DNA of 64,000 nucleotides, from NCBI RefSeq assembly GCF_002848005.1, contig NZ_PKHX01000001.1, positions 261,101 to 325,100 on the forward strand, in the 5' to 3' direction. Every line of letters begins with the position of its first letter. Position 1 is the stretch's first letter. Position numbers and translations under genes: made by a program. The DNA comes from Varibaculum cambriense (GTDB taxonomy: Bacteria; Actinomycetota; Actinomycetes; Actinomycetales; Actinomycetaceae). The notes under the pieces are model-generated. The model did no database searches and was not told the DNA's origin. It saw nothing but the letters and a program-made list of their open reading frames with translations. Positions 8,960 through 17,179 of the stretch are shown here, piece by piece.

Positions 8960-10324
8960 ATGGGGCTGGATACCACTGGGGAAATCCTGGAAACCATACA
9001 GATGATTGCCGAGGACAACCTGGACGTACGCACCGTCACTTTGGGGCTGTCCCTGCTGGATTGTGCCGATGCCGATATCGAGCGAGCCTGCGCGCGCATA
9101 GAAGAACGGATTTTAAGTGCCGCCTCCCACCTGGTGGACACTGCCGAGGAGGTCGCGGGCGAGTTCGGGGTGCCGATTATCAATAAGCGCCTCTCAGTAA
9201 CCCCAATTTCCCTGATAGCAGCGGCATGCCGTACCGATGATCCCCTGCCCTTTGCCCAGGTGCTTGATCGCGCCGGTAAAGCTGTAGGAGTAGATTTCGT
9301 AGGTGGCTACTCCGCGTTGGTGCAAGCTGGCGCAACCCGCAGTGATTTAGCGTTAATCGATTCCATACCCGAGGCGTTAGCCACTACCGATATCGTATGT
9401 TCCTCGGTGAATATCGGTTCCACCCGCACCGGTATCAATATGAGCGCGACCGCCAAAATGGGTGGGCAGGTACTCGCTGCCGCCCAGGAAACCGCTGATA
9501 AAGACGGACTCGGAGCCGCAAAACTGGTGGTGTTCGCCAATGCGGTGGGCGATAATCCCTTTATGGCGGGCGCCTTCCACGGAGTTAGCCAACCGGATGC
9601 GGTAGTTTCCGTGGGAATTTCCGGTCCGGGAGTAATCGAGAGGGCGCTCGCGGGAGTACAGGGGCGGCCTTTTGAAGAATGCGCAGAAGCCATTAAGAAA
9701 TCAGCTTTCAAAATCACCCGCATGGGACAGCTGGTGGGGCAAACCGTAGCTAAACGCCTAGGGGTAAATTTTGGGATTGTAGATTTATCCCTGGCTCCAA
9801 CCCCGGCAGTAGGAGATTCGGTGGCCGCGATTTTAGAAGAGCTGGGGGTAGAAACTGTGGGTGCCCCGGGCACCACCGCGGCTTTGGCGCTGCTCAACGA
9901 TGCGGTTAAAAAGGGCGGCCTAATGGCTTGCTCTCTAGTCGGGGGACTTTCCGGCTCGTTCATTCCAGTTTCCGAGGACGCGAATATGATTCAGGCAGTC
10001 CAGCGCGGCTCCTTGAGCCTGGCGAAGCTAGAAGCTATGACCGCTATTTGTTCAGTGGGTCTGGATATGATCGCGATTCCCGGCGATACTCCTGCGGCCA
10101 CTATTACCGGATTGATTGCCGATGAGGCCGCGATCGGGGTCGCCAACGGGAAAACCACTGCAGTGCGAGTGATTCCAGTACCGGGTAAAGGCGTAGGAGA
10201 CCAAGCGAATTTTGGAGGCCTGCTAGGCTGGGCGCCAATTATGGAGGTATCCCCGTTTTCTTCGGAACAGTTTGCTGCTCGCGGCGGGCGTATCCCCGCC
10301 CCCGTACATTCCTTTAAGAACTAA
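8960..10324 (+). CDS. PFL family protein, UPF0210 (DUF711)
   Basis: A 454-residue cytoplasmic protein of the UPF0210/DUF711 family, structurally related to glycyl-radical PFL-like barrels but of unknown reaction. Family stretches are visible: [32 protein letters not shown] and [17 protein letters not shown]. The ATG at 8960 follows a good ribosome site (AGGGGAGAATA). It is co-transcribed with the ACT protein and ends about 90 bp before a 20-bp terminator hairpin. Recognition is sure; biochemical function is not known. Confidence 0.94.
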   Translation: MGLDTTGEILETIQMIAEDNLDVRTVTLGLSLLDCADADIERACARIEERILSAASHLVDTAEEVAGEFGVPIINKRLSVTPISLIAAACRTDDPLPFAQVLDRAGKAVGVDFVGGYSALVQAGATRSDLALIDSIPEALATTDIVCSSVNIGSTRTGINMSATAKMGGQVLAAAQETADKDGLGAAKLVVFANAVGDNPFMAGAFHGVSQPDAVVSVGISGPGVIERALAGVQGRPFEECAEAIKKSAFKITRMGQLVGQTVAKRLGVNFGIVDLSLAPTPAVGDSVAAILEELGVETVGAPGTTAALALLNDAVKKGGLMACSLVGGLSGSFIPVSEDANMIQAVQRGSLSLAKLEAMTAICSVGLDMIAIPGDTPAATITGLIADEAAIGVANGKTTAVRVIPVPGKGVGDQANFGGLLGWAPIMEVSPFSSEQFAARGGRIPAPVHSFKN

Positions 10325-10413
10325 CGCCGCCAACCCACTTAGACAGCTGCAGCGCCCCGGAATAGTTTCCGCCGCCAGAGTGGACCGACAATTACCTGAT
10401 CGCAGCCGCAAAA

Positions 10414-10457
10414 AACTTTGGGCGCGTCTTTGGTTTTCCAAAGACGCGCCCAAAGTT
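10414..10457. terminator. 20-bp bidirectional terminator hairpin
   Basis: Arms 10414-10433 and 10438-10457 are perfectly complementary around a TTTT loop, with an A-rich run just before the left arm (a T-tract on the minus strand). It separates the PFL gene from the convergent coiled-coil gene and should stop transcription from both. Confidence 0.85.
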
Positions 10458-10478
10458 AGTTAAACGAGTTTATTGAGC

Positions 10479-11864
10479 CTACTGTTCCTCGCTGGTGAAC
10501 AGATCGGTAGCTGCCGATTCTTCATCGGGGGTTACCGGAGATACCGGCGGCTCCACCGGAGCCGGCTGTTCGCCCGCTGCTTCCTCAGTTGCCTGAGCTA
10601 GCACTGCCGGCAGCTGCTGCATGGGGGTTAGGCCCTCGAGACCAGTAGCGGTCTCAGATCCCAGCAAGCCCCGCATTTCTTCGAGGTAAGCGGCGATGGA
10701 TTCGCGTTGACGCTCCAAGCGCTCCACCGTGCGTTGCGCGGCAGCCCGCTCTGCCTGAGCTTCGATCCGGGCAGCTTCGCGCACCTGCTCGGCTTCGCCC
10801 TCGGCAGCCGCAATGGTAGCTTCGGCCGCGCGGCGTGCATCTTCCTGGCGGCGACGTACTACCGCATCGGTATCGGTCAACAAGCGCTCTGCCCGCTGCA
10901 AGGTTTCACCCAAGTGCTTCTCGGCATCGGCAACTTGTGCTTTAGCGGCGGCCACCATAGCGGAGGTTTCGGAGCGAGACTGCTCATGAGCCTGGGCATC
11001 GGCCTCGCGAGCGGCGGCACGAGCGGCCGCGATCTCAGTTTCGGCCTCTTGGCGCATCTGCTGGATCTCGGCACGAATACTATCCGCGCTTTCCCGCGCT
11101 TCCTTCAAAATGCTTTCGGACTGGGTGCGAGCATCGGCCAAAGTCTTTTCTGCCTGTTCCTTGGCTTCTTCCCGAGTCTTAGTGGCTTCGCTCAAAGAGG
11201 ATTCCCGCAGTGCCTGTGCCTCTGCGGTAGCGTCATTGCGGAGCTGGGAAGCTTCTTGTTCAGCTTTAACCCGCATTTCCACATAGTCTTTTTCGGCCTG
11301 GGCGCGCTGCAACTCGGTTTCCCGGTCAACGGTTGCTTTCAAGTCAGAAACCTGGGTGTTGGTCTCTGCCCGCAGCGAGGAGGCTTCCCGCTCTGCCGCC
11401 GCTACTAGCTCATCCGCCCGATGCTGCGCATTGGTCAACACCGTTTCTGACTCGGTGGCCGCGGTAGTGGTACGTTCTTCAGCTTCCCGGCGCGCCTCTG
11501 AAATCAGGGAGGCAGCTTCCGCCTCTGCCCGCTCGGACATGTCCTGAGCGTTCTTGCGGGTCTTCTCCATCAGCTGCTCGGCTTCAGCATTGGCCTTATT
11601 AATGACCGCGGTAGATTGTTCCTCCGCGCTGCGCAGCAATTGCTCGATCCGCGCGCCGATCCCCGTGTAAGAACTGCGATCAGAAGAACGCAACTGCTTT
11701 TGCGCTTCCGCAAGTTGTTCCCCCAAATCCACATTGCGCTGATCCACCGTGTCCAGCTTTTGCTGTAACTCGGTAATCTGGTTATTCAAAGTTTGAATCT
11801 GCAAATCGACCTGAACGCGATCGTAACCGCGCATTACGATCGGGAAATCAGTTTGTTCTTCCAC
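10479..11864 (-). CDS. DivIVA-like coiled-coil cell-division/polarity protein
   Basis: A 461-residue protein. The first 30 residues (FPIVMRGYDRVQVDLQIQTL) match the DivIVA N-terminal membrane-binding signature. Roughly residues 25-400 form a continuous Ala/Glu/Arg-rich coiled coil, ending in a Pro/Glu-rich tail. It resembles the Scy/FilP or Wag31-type scaffolds of actinobacteria that organise polar growth or septation. It is monocistronic; ATG at 11864 follows a GGAGG site. The exact role (polarity scaffold or general cytoskeletal filament) is inferred. Confidence 0.82.
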   Translation of the reverse strand: MEEQTDFPIVMRGYDRVQVDLQIQTLNNQITELQQKLDTVDQRNVDLGEQLAEAQKQLRSSDRSSYTGIGARIEQLLRSAEEQSTAVINKANAEAEQLMEKTRKNAQDMSERAEAEAASLISEARREAEERTTTAATESETVLTNAQHRADELVAAAEREASSLRAETNTQVSDLKATVDRETELQRAQAEKDYVEMRVKAEQEASQLRNDATAEAQALRESSLSEATKTREEAKEQAEKTLADARTQSESILKEARESADSIRAEIQQMRQEAETEIAAARAAAREADAQAHEQSRSETSAMVAAAKAQVADAEKHLGETLQRAERLLTDTDAVVRRRQEDARRAAEATIAAAEGEAEQVREAARIEAQAERAAAQRTVERLERQRESIAAYLEEMRGLLGSETATGLEGLTPMQQLPAVLAQATEEAAGEQPAPVEPPVSPVTPDEESAATDLFTSEEQ

Positions 11865-12100
11865 CTGGTCCTCCCTGAAGATGAGCCGCTGAGATTAGGC
11901 ATTACTCGGAACATTTTATTCCATTAATCAAGTAGTGCGAAACCCCGTATCACTGCCTAGTCTTTCACTTATTTAAGCCTGAAACCAAACGTTAAGGTAA
12001 AATTGACCCTAGTCACACCCCTAACCGGGTATAAGCATCACCGCTGTAAAGAAAGTACAGTGTAGTTATAGTTGTTCAGCTACGACTTGAGGGGAAACTG

Positions 12101-13501
12101 GTGAACATTTTCTTACGTAGATATTGGCTTCCACTACTTTTAGTAATCGTGGGGGCTCTGGTTGCGCTAGGCGGAGTAGCAAGCGCCACCATTTGGAAGC
12201 CAACTCCGCAGGTATCGGTGTCTTTACCTACTAATAATCAAAAGCAGACTCTGGCGATTACCCGACCGGGAATGTTTGAACTTTATGACTCCCCCACCAA
12301 AATCACCGTCTCCGGTCAAGGAAAAGTAGCCTTAGCCATCGGCCGCTCGACCGATGTGACTGCCTGGGCTGCTGACCAAAACTACGTGGAAGTTACCGGT
12401 CAAAAAGATGACACCACCCTACTGACCGAACCACACCAAGGGAAAGCTGATCCCCGCCAACCCGGAGAAGCTGCCGGGAAAGATATGTGGGTCAAATATA
12501 AAGAGGTAGATACCGGCCGGATCAGTGAAACCTGGGATCGCTCCGAGGGCGCTTGGTCTCTGATTGCTTGGTCAGAGGAAGGTAACGTACAGCTGACTCT
12601 CCAGTGGACACAACCAGTTTCTACTCCTTGGTTCTGGCCGCTGCTAATCGCCGGACTGCTATTGGTATTAATCGGCGCAATTGTGGCCGTAGTGCTTAAT
12701 CGCCTGGCCAAAGCGGCAGCTAAAGAAGAAGCAGAAATACGTAAACGCCGCGAGCAGCGCGCCCAGGAAGCCGCAGCTCAAGGAGAACAAACCGTACAGA
12801 TTCCAGCACTCAATGCGGTTTCGAAGCCGCCCTCGCGCTCCGAATTACGAAAAGCCCGCGAACGCGGGGAAGCCACTATCGAAGTGGAAGGGGTAAAATT
12901 CCCCACTGGATTGGTGCCAGTAATTCGCACTGATGCCGACGGAAAACCCATCAATCCCGAAGCTACAGCTTCGCCATCACCAGAAGTTCCAGCCACCAAT
13001 GAACTTCCAGCTCCCACCATGCCGGCGGCAGAGCTGCCGGTACCTGCGCAAAGTCCCCAGCCGGCCGCCTATTCTCCGCTCCCCGAAACTACACCCGAAG
13101 TTTCATTTAACCCGGCTGCCTCCCCGCAACCGGCACAGTCATACCAGCCGCAGGCCTCCTACAACCCAGCAGTCTCGCCGCAACCGGAACAGTCATACCA
13201 GCCGGAAGCCTCCTACAACCCAGCAGTCTCGCCGCAACCGGAACAGTCATACCAGCCGGAAGCCTCCTACAACCCGGCACAATCTGCCCAGCCAGCACAG
13301 TCATACCAGCCGCAGGCTTCCTACAACCCGGCGGACTCCTATCAACCCCCCGCGGCGCAAGTGGAGGCAACTCCTGACCGCGCGGAAGAGTGGTACGAGG
13401 ACGACGATTTCGACCTGGACGGATTGGGGGATGGTCCTGATATGGCAGATTTCGAAGGAAAATCTACCTTTGACCAGAGCCAAGGAGGTAGCAACCGATG
13501 A
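12101..13501 (+). CDS. Bitopic membrane protein with Pro/Gln/Tyr-rich tandem repeat tail
   Basis: A 466-residue protein. An N-terminal transmembrane helix (about 8-28) and a second at about 178-200 flank an extracytoplasmic beta-rich domain. The cytoplasmic part has a basic coiled segment, then a disordered tail holding five 18-residue repeats (SYQPQASYNPAVSPQPEQ type) and an acidic end. The GTG at 12101 follows GAGGGGAAACTG. Its stop overlaps the next ATG (ATGA). I do not recognise a named family. An envelope-associated role is inferred from topology and from the lipoprotein partner. Confidence 0.85.
   Translation: MNIFLRRYWLPLLLVIVGALVALGGVASATIWKPTPQVSVSLPTNNQKQTLAITRPGMFELYDSPTKITVSGQGKVALAIGRSTDVTAWAADQNYVEVTGQKDDTTLLTEPHQGKADPRQPGEAAGKDMWVKYKEVDTGRISETWDRSEGAWSLIAWSEEGNVQLTLQWTQPVSTPWFWPLLIAGLLLVLIGAIVAVVLNRLAKAAAKEEAEIRKRREQRAQEAAAQGEQTVQIPALNAVSKPPSRSELRKARERGEATIEVEGVKFPTGLVPVIRTDADGKPINPEATASPSPEVPATNELPAPTMPAAELPVPAQSPQPAAYSPLPETTPEVSFNPAASPQPAQSYQPQASYNPAVSPQPEQSYQPEASYNPAVSPQPEQSYQPEASYNPAQSAQPAQSYQPQASYNPADSYQPPAAQVEATPDRAEEWYEDDDFDLDGLGDGPDMADFEGKSTFDQSQGGSNR
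13085..13354 (+). repeat. 54-bp in-frame tandem repeat, five units
   Basis: Units start at 13085 (diverged), 13139, 13193, 13247 and 13301, each 54 bp or 18 codons. The second and third are nearly identical at DNA level, which suggests recent slippage or recombination. They encode the Ser-Tyr-Gln-Pro-rich tail of the membrane protein. Confidence 0.9.
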
Positions 13502-14505
13502 AAAAAGTACGAGTACTATTGTCCGTCACCGCAGCCAGCTGTTTGGCAATAACCAGCCTGGCAGGATGCACTAGCACCGCTCAGCGTAAAGAAGTACCAA
13601 GCTCTGCTCCCACCGAGACTTATCCAGCTTTGCGAGTTGAGCAGGTAGACCCCATCCTTAAGGCAGTTAACTCCGCTTTAGCGGCCGGAGACGCCAAATT
13701 TGATGCCGGAGCATTAAATCCCAGAGTGGCCGGTCCTGCACTGGCCATGCGCACCGCGCAATACCAGATGCATCAAAAGAACAGCCAAGCGGTTCCAACT
13801 GCGCTGCCTGCGTCCTCGGAAATCACTACCGTTACCTCTGGAAATAAGTGGCCGCGCGCTTTACTTAACGTGACGGGGGCAGATAGCAACGGCGCAAAAT
13901 ATGTGGAAATAATCCGCCAAGACCAGGCAACCAGCCCCTATCAGCTATGGCAGTGGATGCAGCTACTACCCAAGGCAGCTTTGCCTGAAACTGATGTAGT
14001 GGCCCGCGGATCGGAAACTTTAGATCTCGCTAGCGACGCGAACCTGCTACTTTCTCCTGAAGTAGCGGTCAATACTTGGGCTCAGACCGTCTTCGATGCG
14101 AAGGCAAAAAACGCCGACCAAGTGTTCGTAGACCCGCTGATGGAGGGGAAGCGCGCGGAATTGAAGGCGCTAACCGAGGGAGTGGGCAATGCCGGTAAGG
14201 TGGCATCCACCATTACTCCTGCTGATTTTAAGAACAACACCCTGGCGATTAATCTGCCCGCGAAAAACGGGGCACTGGTGGCGACCACCTACACTCAAGA
14301 AGTTAAGCTAACCGACGTAGCTAACGATAAGCCAGTTACCCTCAGCGGTGACGTGGTTAATCTGCTAGACAACGGCAAGGTCACGCAAAAAGCTTCCTGG
14401 AGCCGAGTTATCTGCGTGCTACTGCAGATACCACCCAAGGGCACCAAAGATGGCAAGGTGCGGGTAATCGCGGCTTCTGAGGTTTTGACGGCGGCCGCTA
14501 AGTAA
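13498..14505 (+). CDS. Lipoprotein of unknown function
   Basis: A 335-residue secreted lipoprotein: signal peptide MKKVRVLLSVTAASCLAITS followed by the lipobox LAGC, giving a lipidated Cys at about position 26. The mature part has no motif I recognise and looks like two alpha/beta repeats. The start overlaps the preceding stop (ATGA), so the two products are translationally coupled and probably act together at the membrane. Twelve bases separate it from the thioredoxin-TPR gene. Confidence 0.87.
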   Translation: MKKVRVLLSVTAASCLAITSLAGCTSTAQRKEVPSSAPTETYPALRVEQVDPILKAVNSALAAGDAKFDAGALNPRVAGPALAMRTAQYQMHQKNSQAVPTALPASSEITTVTSGNKWPRALLNVTGADSNGAKYVEIIRQDQATSPYQLWQWMQLLPKAALPETDVVARGSETLDLASDANLLLSPEVAVNTWAQTVFDAKAKNADQVFVDPLMEGKRAELKALTEGVGNAGKVASTITPADFKNNTLAINLPAKNGALVATTYTQEVKLTDVANDKPVTLSGDVVNLLDNGKVTQKASWSRVICVLLQIPPKGTKDGKVRVIAASEVLTAAAK

Positions 14506-14517
14506 GGAAGGTTTCGA

Positions 14518-15444
14518 TTGGCACAGACACATGGAGCAGTAGATCTTTCCCAGTTTGCTGCTAAGAATGTAGCAGATTCTCAACCAGCACCGGCGGGTAA
14601 TCCTGCCGCTAGCGAAGCTGCAGCTAACCGCGGGAGCGGGCTAAACCAGGACGGGGGCGCTAAAATTGCGGGCCCCTTTATACGCGACGCTGGCGATGAC
14701 ACTTTTGAAGAGGTAGCCGAAACCTCGCTCAAGGTGCCAGTAATTATTGATTTGTGGGCTCCCTGGTGTGGACCTTGCAAACAGCTCGGCCCGATTCTAG
14801 AGGAACTGGCGCGCGAGTATCAGGGGCGATTCCAATTGGTGAAAATCAATGTGGATGATTCCCCGCAGTTAGCGCAGGCATTCCAGGCACAATCCATTCC
14901 TATGGTGGTGGCGCTGATCGGGGGGAGACCGGCACCGCTCTTCCAAGGGGCGCAGCCTAAAGCCCAGATTAAACCGCTTATCGATCAGGTCTTACAGATT
15001 GCCGGGCAGGCGGGTTTGACCGGCGTCATGGCTGGGGAAGGTGACCCCACTCAGGAAGATCCACGAACCGAAGAAGAAAAAGCAGTGGAAGCGTTGGTCG
15101 AAGCGGGCGAATATGCAGAGGCCATGCAGCAGGCGCAAAAGCTACTACGGAACTCCCCCGAGGAAGCCTCCCGTTATCAGGCACTCGTGGATAAAGTTTC
15201 CATCGCGCAGCGTTTGCAGGCAGAGGAAGGCCAAGACGACTCCGACCCTCTGGTTTTGGCGGATCGTTTTTTCCAAGCCGGTAATGAACCGCAAGCTTTC
15301 GATCTATTGCTGTCCCTGATCGCAAAGTCTGCTGATGAGGAGCGCGACGAGTACCGAGAACGTCTTCTGGAGCTATTCCGACTTTCTCGCAACCCCGAGG
15401 CAGTGAAATTGGCGCGGCAACGCTTGTCTCGTTTGCTGTTTTAG
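14518..15444 (+). CDS. Thioredoxin-fold / TPR protein (CnoX/YbbN-like co-chaperone)
   Basis: A 308-residue cytoplasmic protein. A low-complexity N-terminal tail (1-50) precedes a thioredoxin domain (about 55-165) with the active site WCGPC (Cys84, Cys87). A C-terminal TPR-like helical domain (about 185-308) follows, as in CnoX/YbbN, which protects client proteins from oxidation. It begins with TTG at 14518 behind AAGGAAGG and is the last gene of the 12101-15444 operon. Unlike E. coli CnoX, which has SxxC, this copy keeps both cysteines and may be redox-active. Confidence 0.88.
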   Translation: MAQTHGAVDLSQFAAKNVADSQPAPAGNPAASEAAANRGSGLNQDGGAKIAGPFIRDAGDDTFEEVAETSLKVPVIIDLWAPWCGPCKQLGPILEELAREYQGRFQLVKINVDDSPQLAQAFQAQSIPMVVALIGGRPAPLFQGAQPKAQIKPLIDQVLQIAGQAGLTGVMAGEGDPTQEDPRTEEEKAVEALVEAGEYAEAMQQAQKLLRNSPEEASRYQALVDKVSIAQRLQAEEGQDDSDPLVLADRFFQAGNEPQAFDLLLSLIAKSADEERDEYRERLLELFRLSRNPEAVKLARQRLSRLLF

Positions 15445-15517
15445 AAACCCCCTGGGGGCGCTAACTGCAAGGTAGACTGGTTGACAACAGGCAAAATAGA
15501 AAGGTTCAAACGCAACC

Positions 15518-16819
15518 ATGAAACCGGAATTTATCGCCGCATATGAGCCGCAAGAGGGCGCGCGCAGAGCTAGGGAGCTTTTCGAGAAGACCTTTGCAGC
15601 AAAACCAGTAGGAGTCTGGCGCGCTCCCGGTCGGGTCAATGTAATCGGGGAGCACACCGACTACAACGGCGGAAAAGCATTGCCCCTCGCCCTCCCCCAT
15701 GCTATCTATGCGGCGCTGCGAGTACGTGAGGACGATCAACTAAAAATTGTTTCTGAAGACTTCCCGGAACTAAGCGTTCATAGCCTTTCTGAGTTAGCAA
15801 AAAACTATCCCGCTAGTGGCCCGGGTGCTTTTGTCGGGGGCGTGATCTTAGGTTTGGAGCAGGCACTCAATGATCGCGGCCAAAGCGAAAAAGCCCGAGA
15901 ATTAGCACAGAAAATACCGGGGTTAGAAGTAGCGATAGCTTCTAGCGTTCCTTTAAGCGCCGGCCTGTCTTCTTCCGCCGCTTTAGAATGTGCGATCGCG
16001 GTGGGAATTGATGACCTTGCTTCGCTGAAGCTGGCAGACAGCTTTGAGGGAAGAAAACTACTGGTCGAGGCGGGAAAAATAGCTGAGAACCACTATGTGG
16101 GAGCCCCAACCGGAGGTCTGGATCAATCGGCCTCGATGCTGTGCGAAAAAGACTGCGTGCTAGAGCTAGATTGTGCCACTTGGCAAACCCGCTCGCACCC
16201 CTTCGACCTGCCGGCTCTCGGTCTATCCTTACTGGTGATAGATACTTGCACTTCCCATGATCTTGCGGACGGGCAATATGGAGCGCGCCGAGCAGCATGT
16301 GAGGAGGCTGCCCGGGTTCTGGGGGTAAAAGAACTTGGTGAGCTGGTACCGAAGAATATTGCACCCTCCGATAACCTGGCTGACTTAGAATCTGCAGACT
16401 ATCCACCCTCTTGGGTTCAGCAACAGCTGGACAAATTAGAGGATGCGGAGCAAGTTTCACGAGTGCGCCATGTACTTACCGAGATTGCTCGCTGCCAGCG
16501 TCTCTGCGAACTTTTAGAGGCAGGAACTGATCTAAATGAATGGCGCAAACTGTTGGATGCTTCCCATGAATCTTTGCGACGTGACTACGAAGTTACCTGC
16601 AAAGAACTAGATGTTGCGGTGGATGCAGCCCGGAAGGCCGGCGCCTATGGAGCCAGGATGACCGGAGGAGGCTTTGGCGGGTGCGCGATTGCTTTGGTTA
16701 AGGATGACCAGGTAGAGGCAACGGCTCGCGCCGTGCTAGATACCTTCGCCAAAGCCAAATACAACCAGCCGCGATTCCTCTCGGTCTCGCCCTCATTCGC
16801 AGCTGGAAAAGTGGAATAA
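15518..16819 (+). CDS. galK: Galactokinase
   Basis: Phosphorylates galactose to galactose-1-phosphate (Leloir pathway). All three GHMP signatures are present: GRVNVIGEHTDYNGG (about 38-52), PLSAGLSSSAALE (about 148-160) and GARMTGGGFGGC near residue 385. At 433 residues it is longer than the usual 380-400, with an extra helical stretch around 270-310. It faces the lacZ/symporter operon, so the galactose released by LacZ can be phosphorylated by a neighbouring gene product. No galT or galE is visible nearby. Confidence 0.96.
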   Translation: MKPEFIAAYEPQEGARRARELFEKTFAAKPVGVWRAPGRVNVIGEHTDYNGGKALPLALPHAIYAALRVREDDQLKIVSEDFPELSVHSLSELAKNYPASGPGAFVGGVILGLEQALNDRGQSEKARELAQKIPGLEVAIASSVPLSAGLSSSAALECAIAVGIDDLASLKLADSFEGRKLLVEAGKIAENHYVGAPTGGLDQSASMLCEKDCVLELDCATWQTRSHPFDLPALGLSLLVIDTCTSHDLADGQYGARRAACEEAARVLGVKELGELVPKNIAPSDNLADLESADYPPSWVQQQLDKLEDAEQVSRVRHVLTEIARCQRLCELLEAGTDLNEWRKLLDASHESLRRDYEVTCKELDVAVDAARKAGAYGARMTGGGFGGCAIALVKDDQVEATARAVLDTFAKAKYNQPRFLSVSPSFAAGKVE

Positions 16820-16951
16820 GAGCGGAATCCTCGCTCAGATATTAGTTTCTGCGCACCTTACGTGCTAATAAAGCTAAACCTGGTTAGAGGTGCCATTCCC
16901 GCTGTATACAGGGAAATATCGCCACCCAGTAATATATTTCGTTAAAAATAA

Positions 16952-16992
16952 GTTCCGCCGGGTGAAACCCTATTAGTTTTACCCGGCGGAAC
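16952..16992. terminator. Bidirectional terminator between galK and the lac symporter
   Basis: GTTCCGCCGGGT (16952-16963) pairs perfectly with ACCCGGCGGAAC (16981-16992). The stem extends four more pairs (one G-U) around the loop. It lies in the 360-bp gap between converging genes. The rest of that gap (17053-17179) holds the out-of-frame C-terminal extension described under the symporter. Confidence 0.8.
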
Positions 16993-17179
16993 GTTACGGT
17001 TTAAAAATCAGCGGCTAACCCGACACTTTAGCTAGTGCCCGTTTGCAACTGGTCAGTCACCTTTCTCTGTTTCCTGGTCCTGGGAATCCGGGGTATCGCT
17101 ATCTTCCACTTTCGGTAAGTTCTCTGCATCAGGGAGTTTCTCCGCATCGAGCTCAGCGAGCTTCAGACCAAGAGATTCT

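Noticed and set aside
10707..11408. 233-codon open frame opposite the DivIVA-like gene
   Set aside because: A shadow of the biased coiled-coil coding strand: Gly/Phe/Leu-rich with no recognisable motif and no ribosome site.
13085..13354. CRISPR-like array
   Set aside because: Units are contiguous 54-bp in-frame repeats with no unique spacers and no cas genes nearby.
12933..13574. 213-codon frame across the repeat region
   Set aside because: Arg/Pro/Ser/His-rich reading of the tandem repeats in another frame; the main frame gives the coherent membrane protein.
15942..16460. 172-codon frame opposite galK
   Set aside because: Lies wholly within galactokinase on the other strand and shows no domain.
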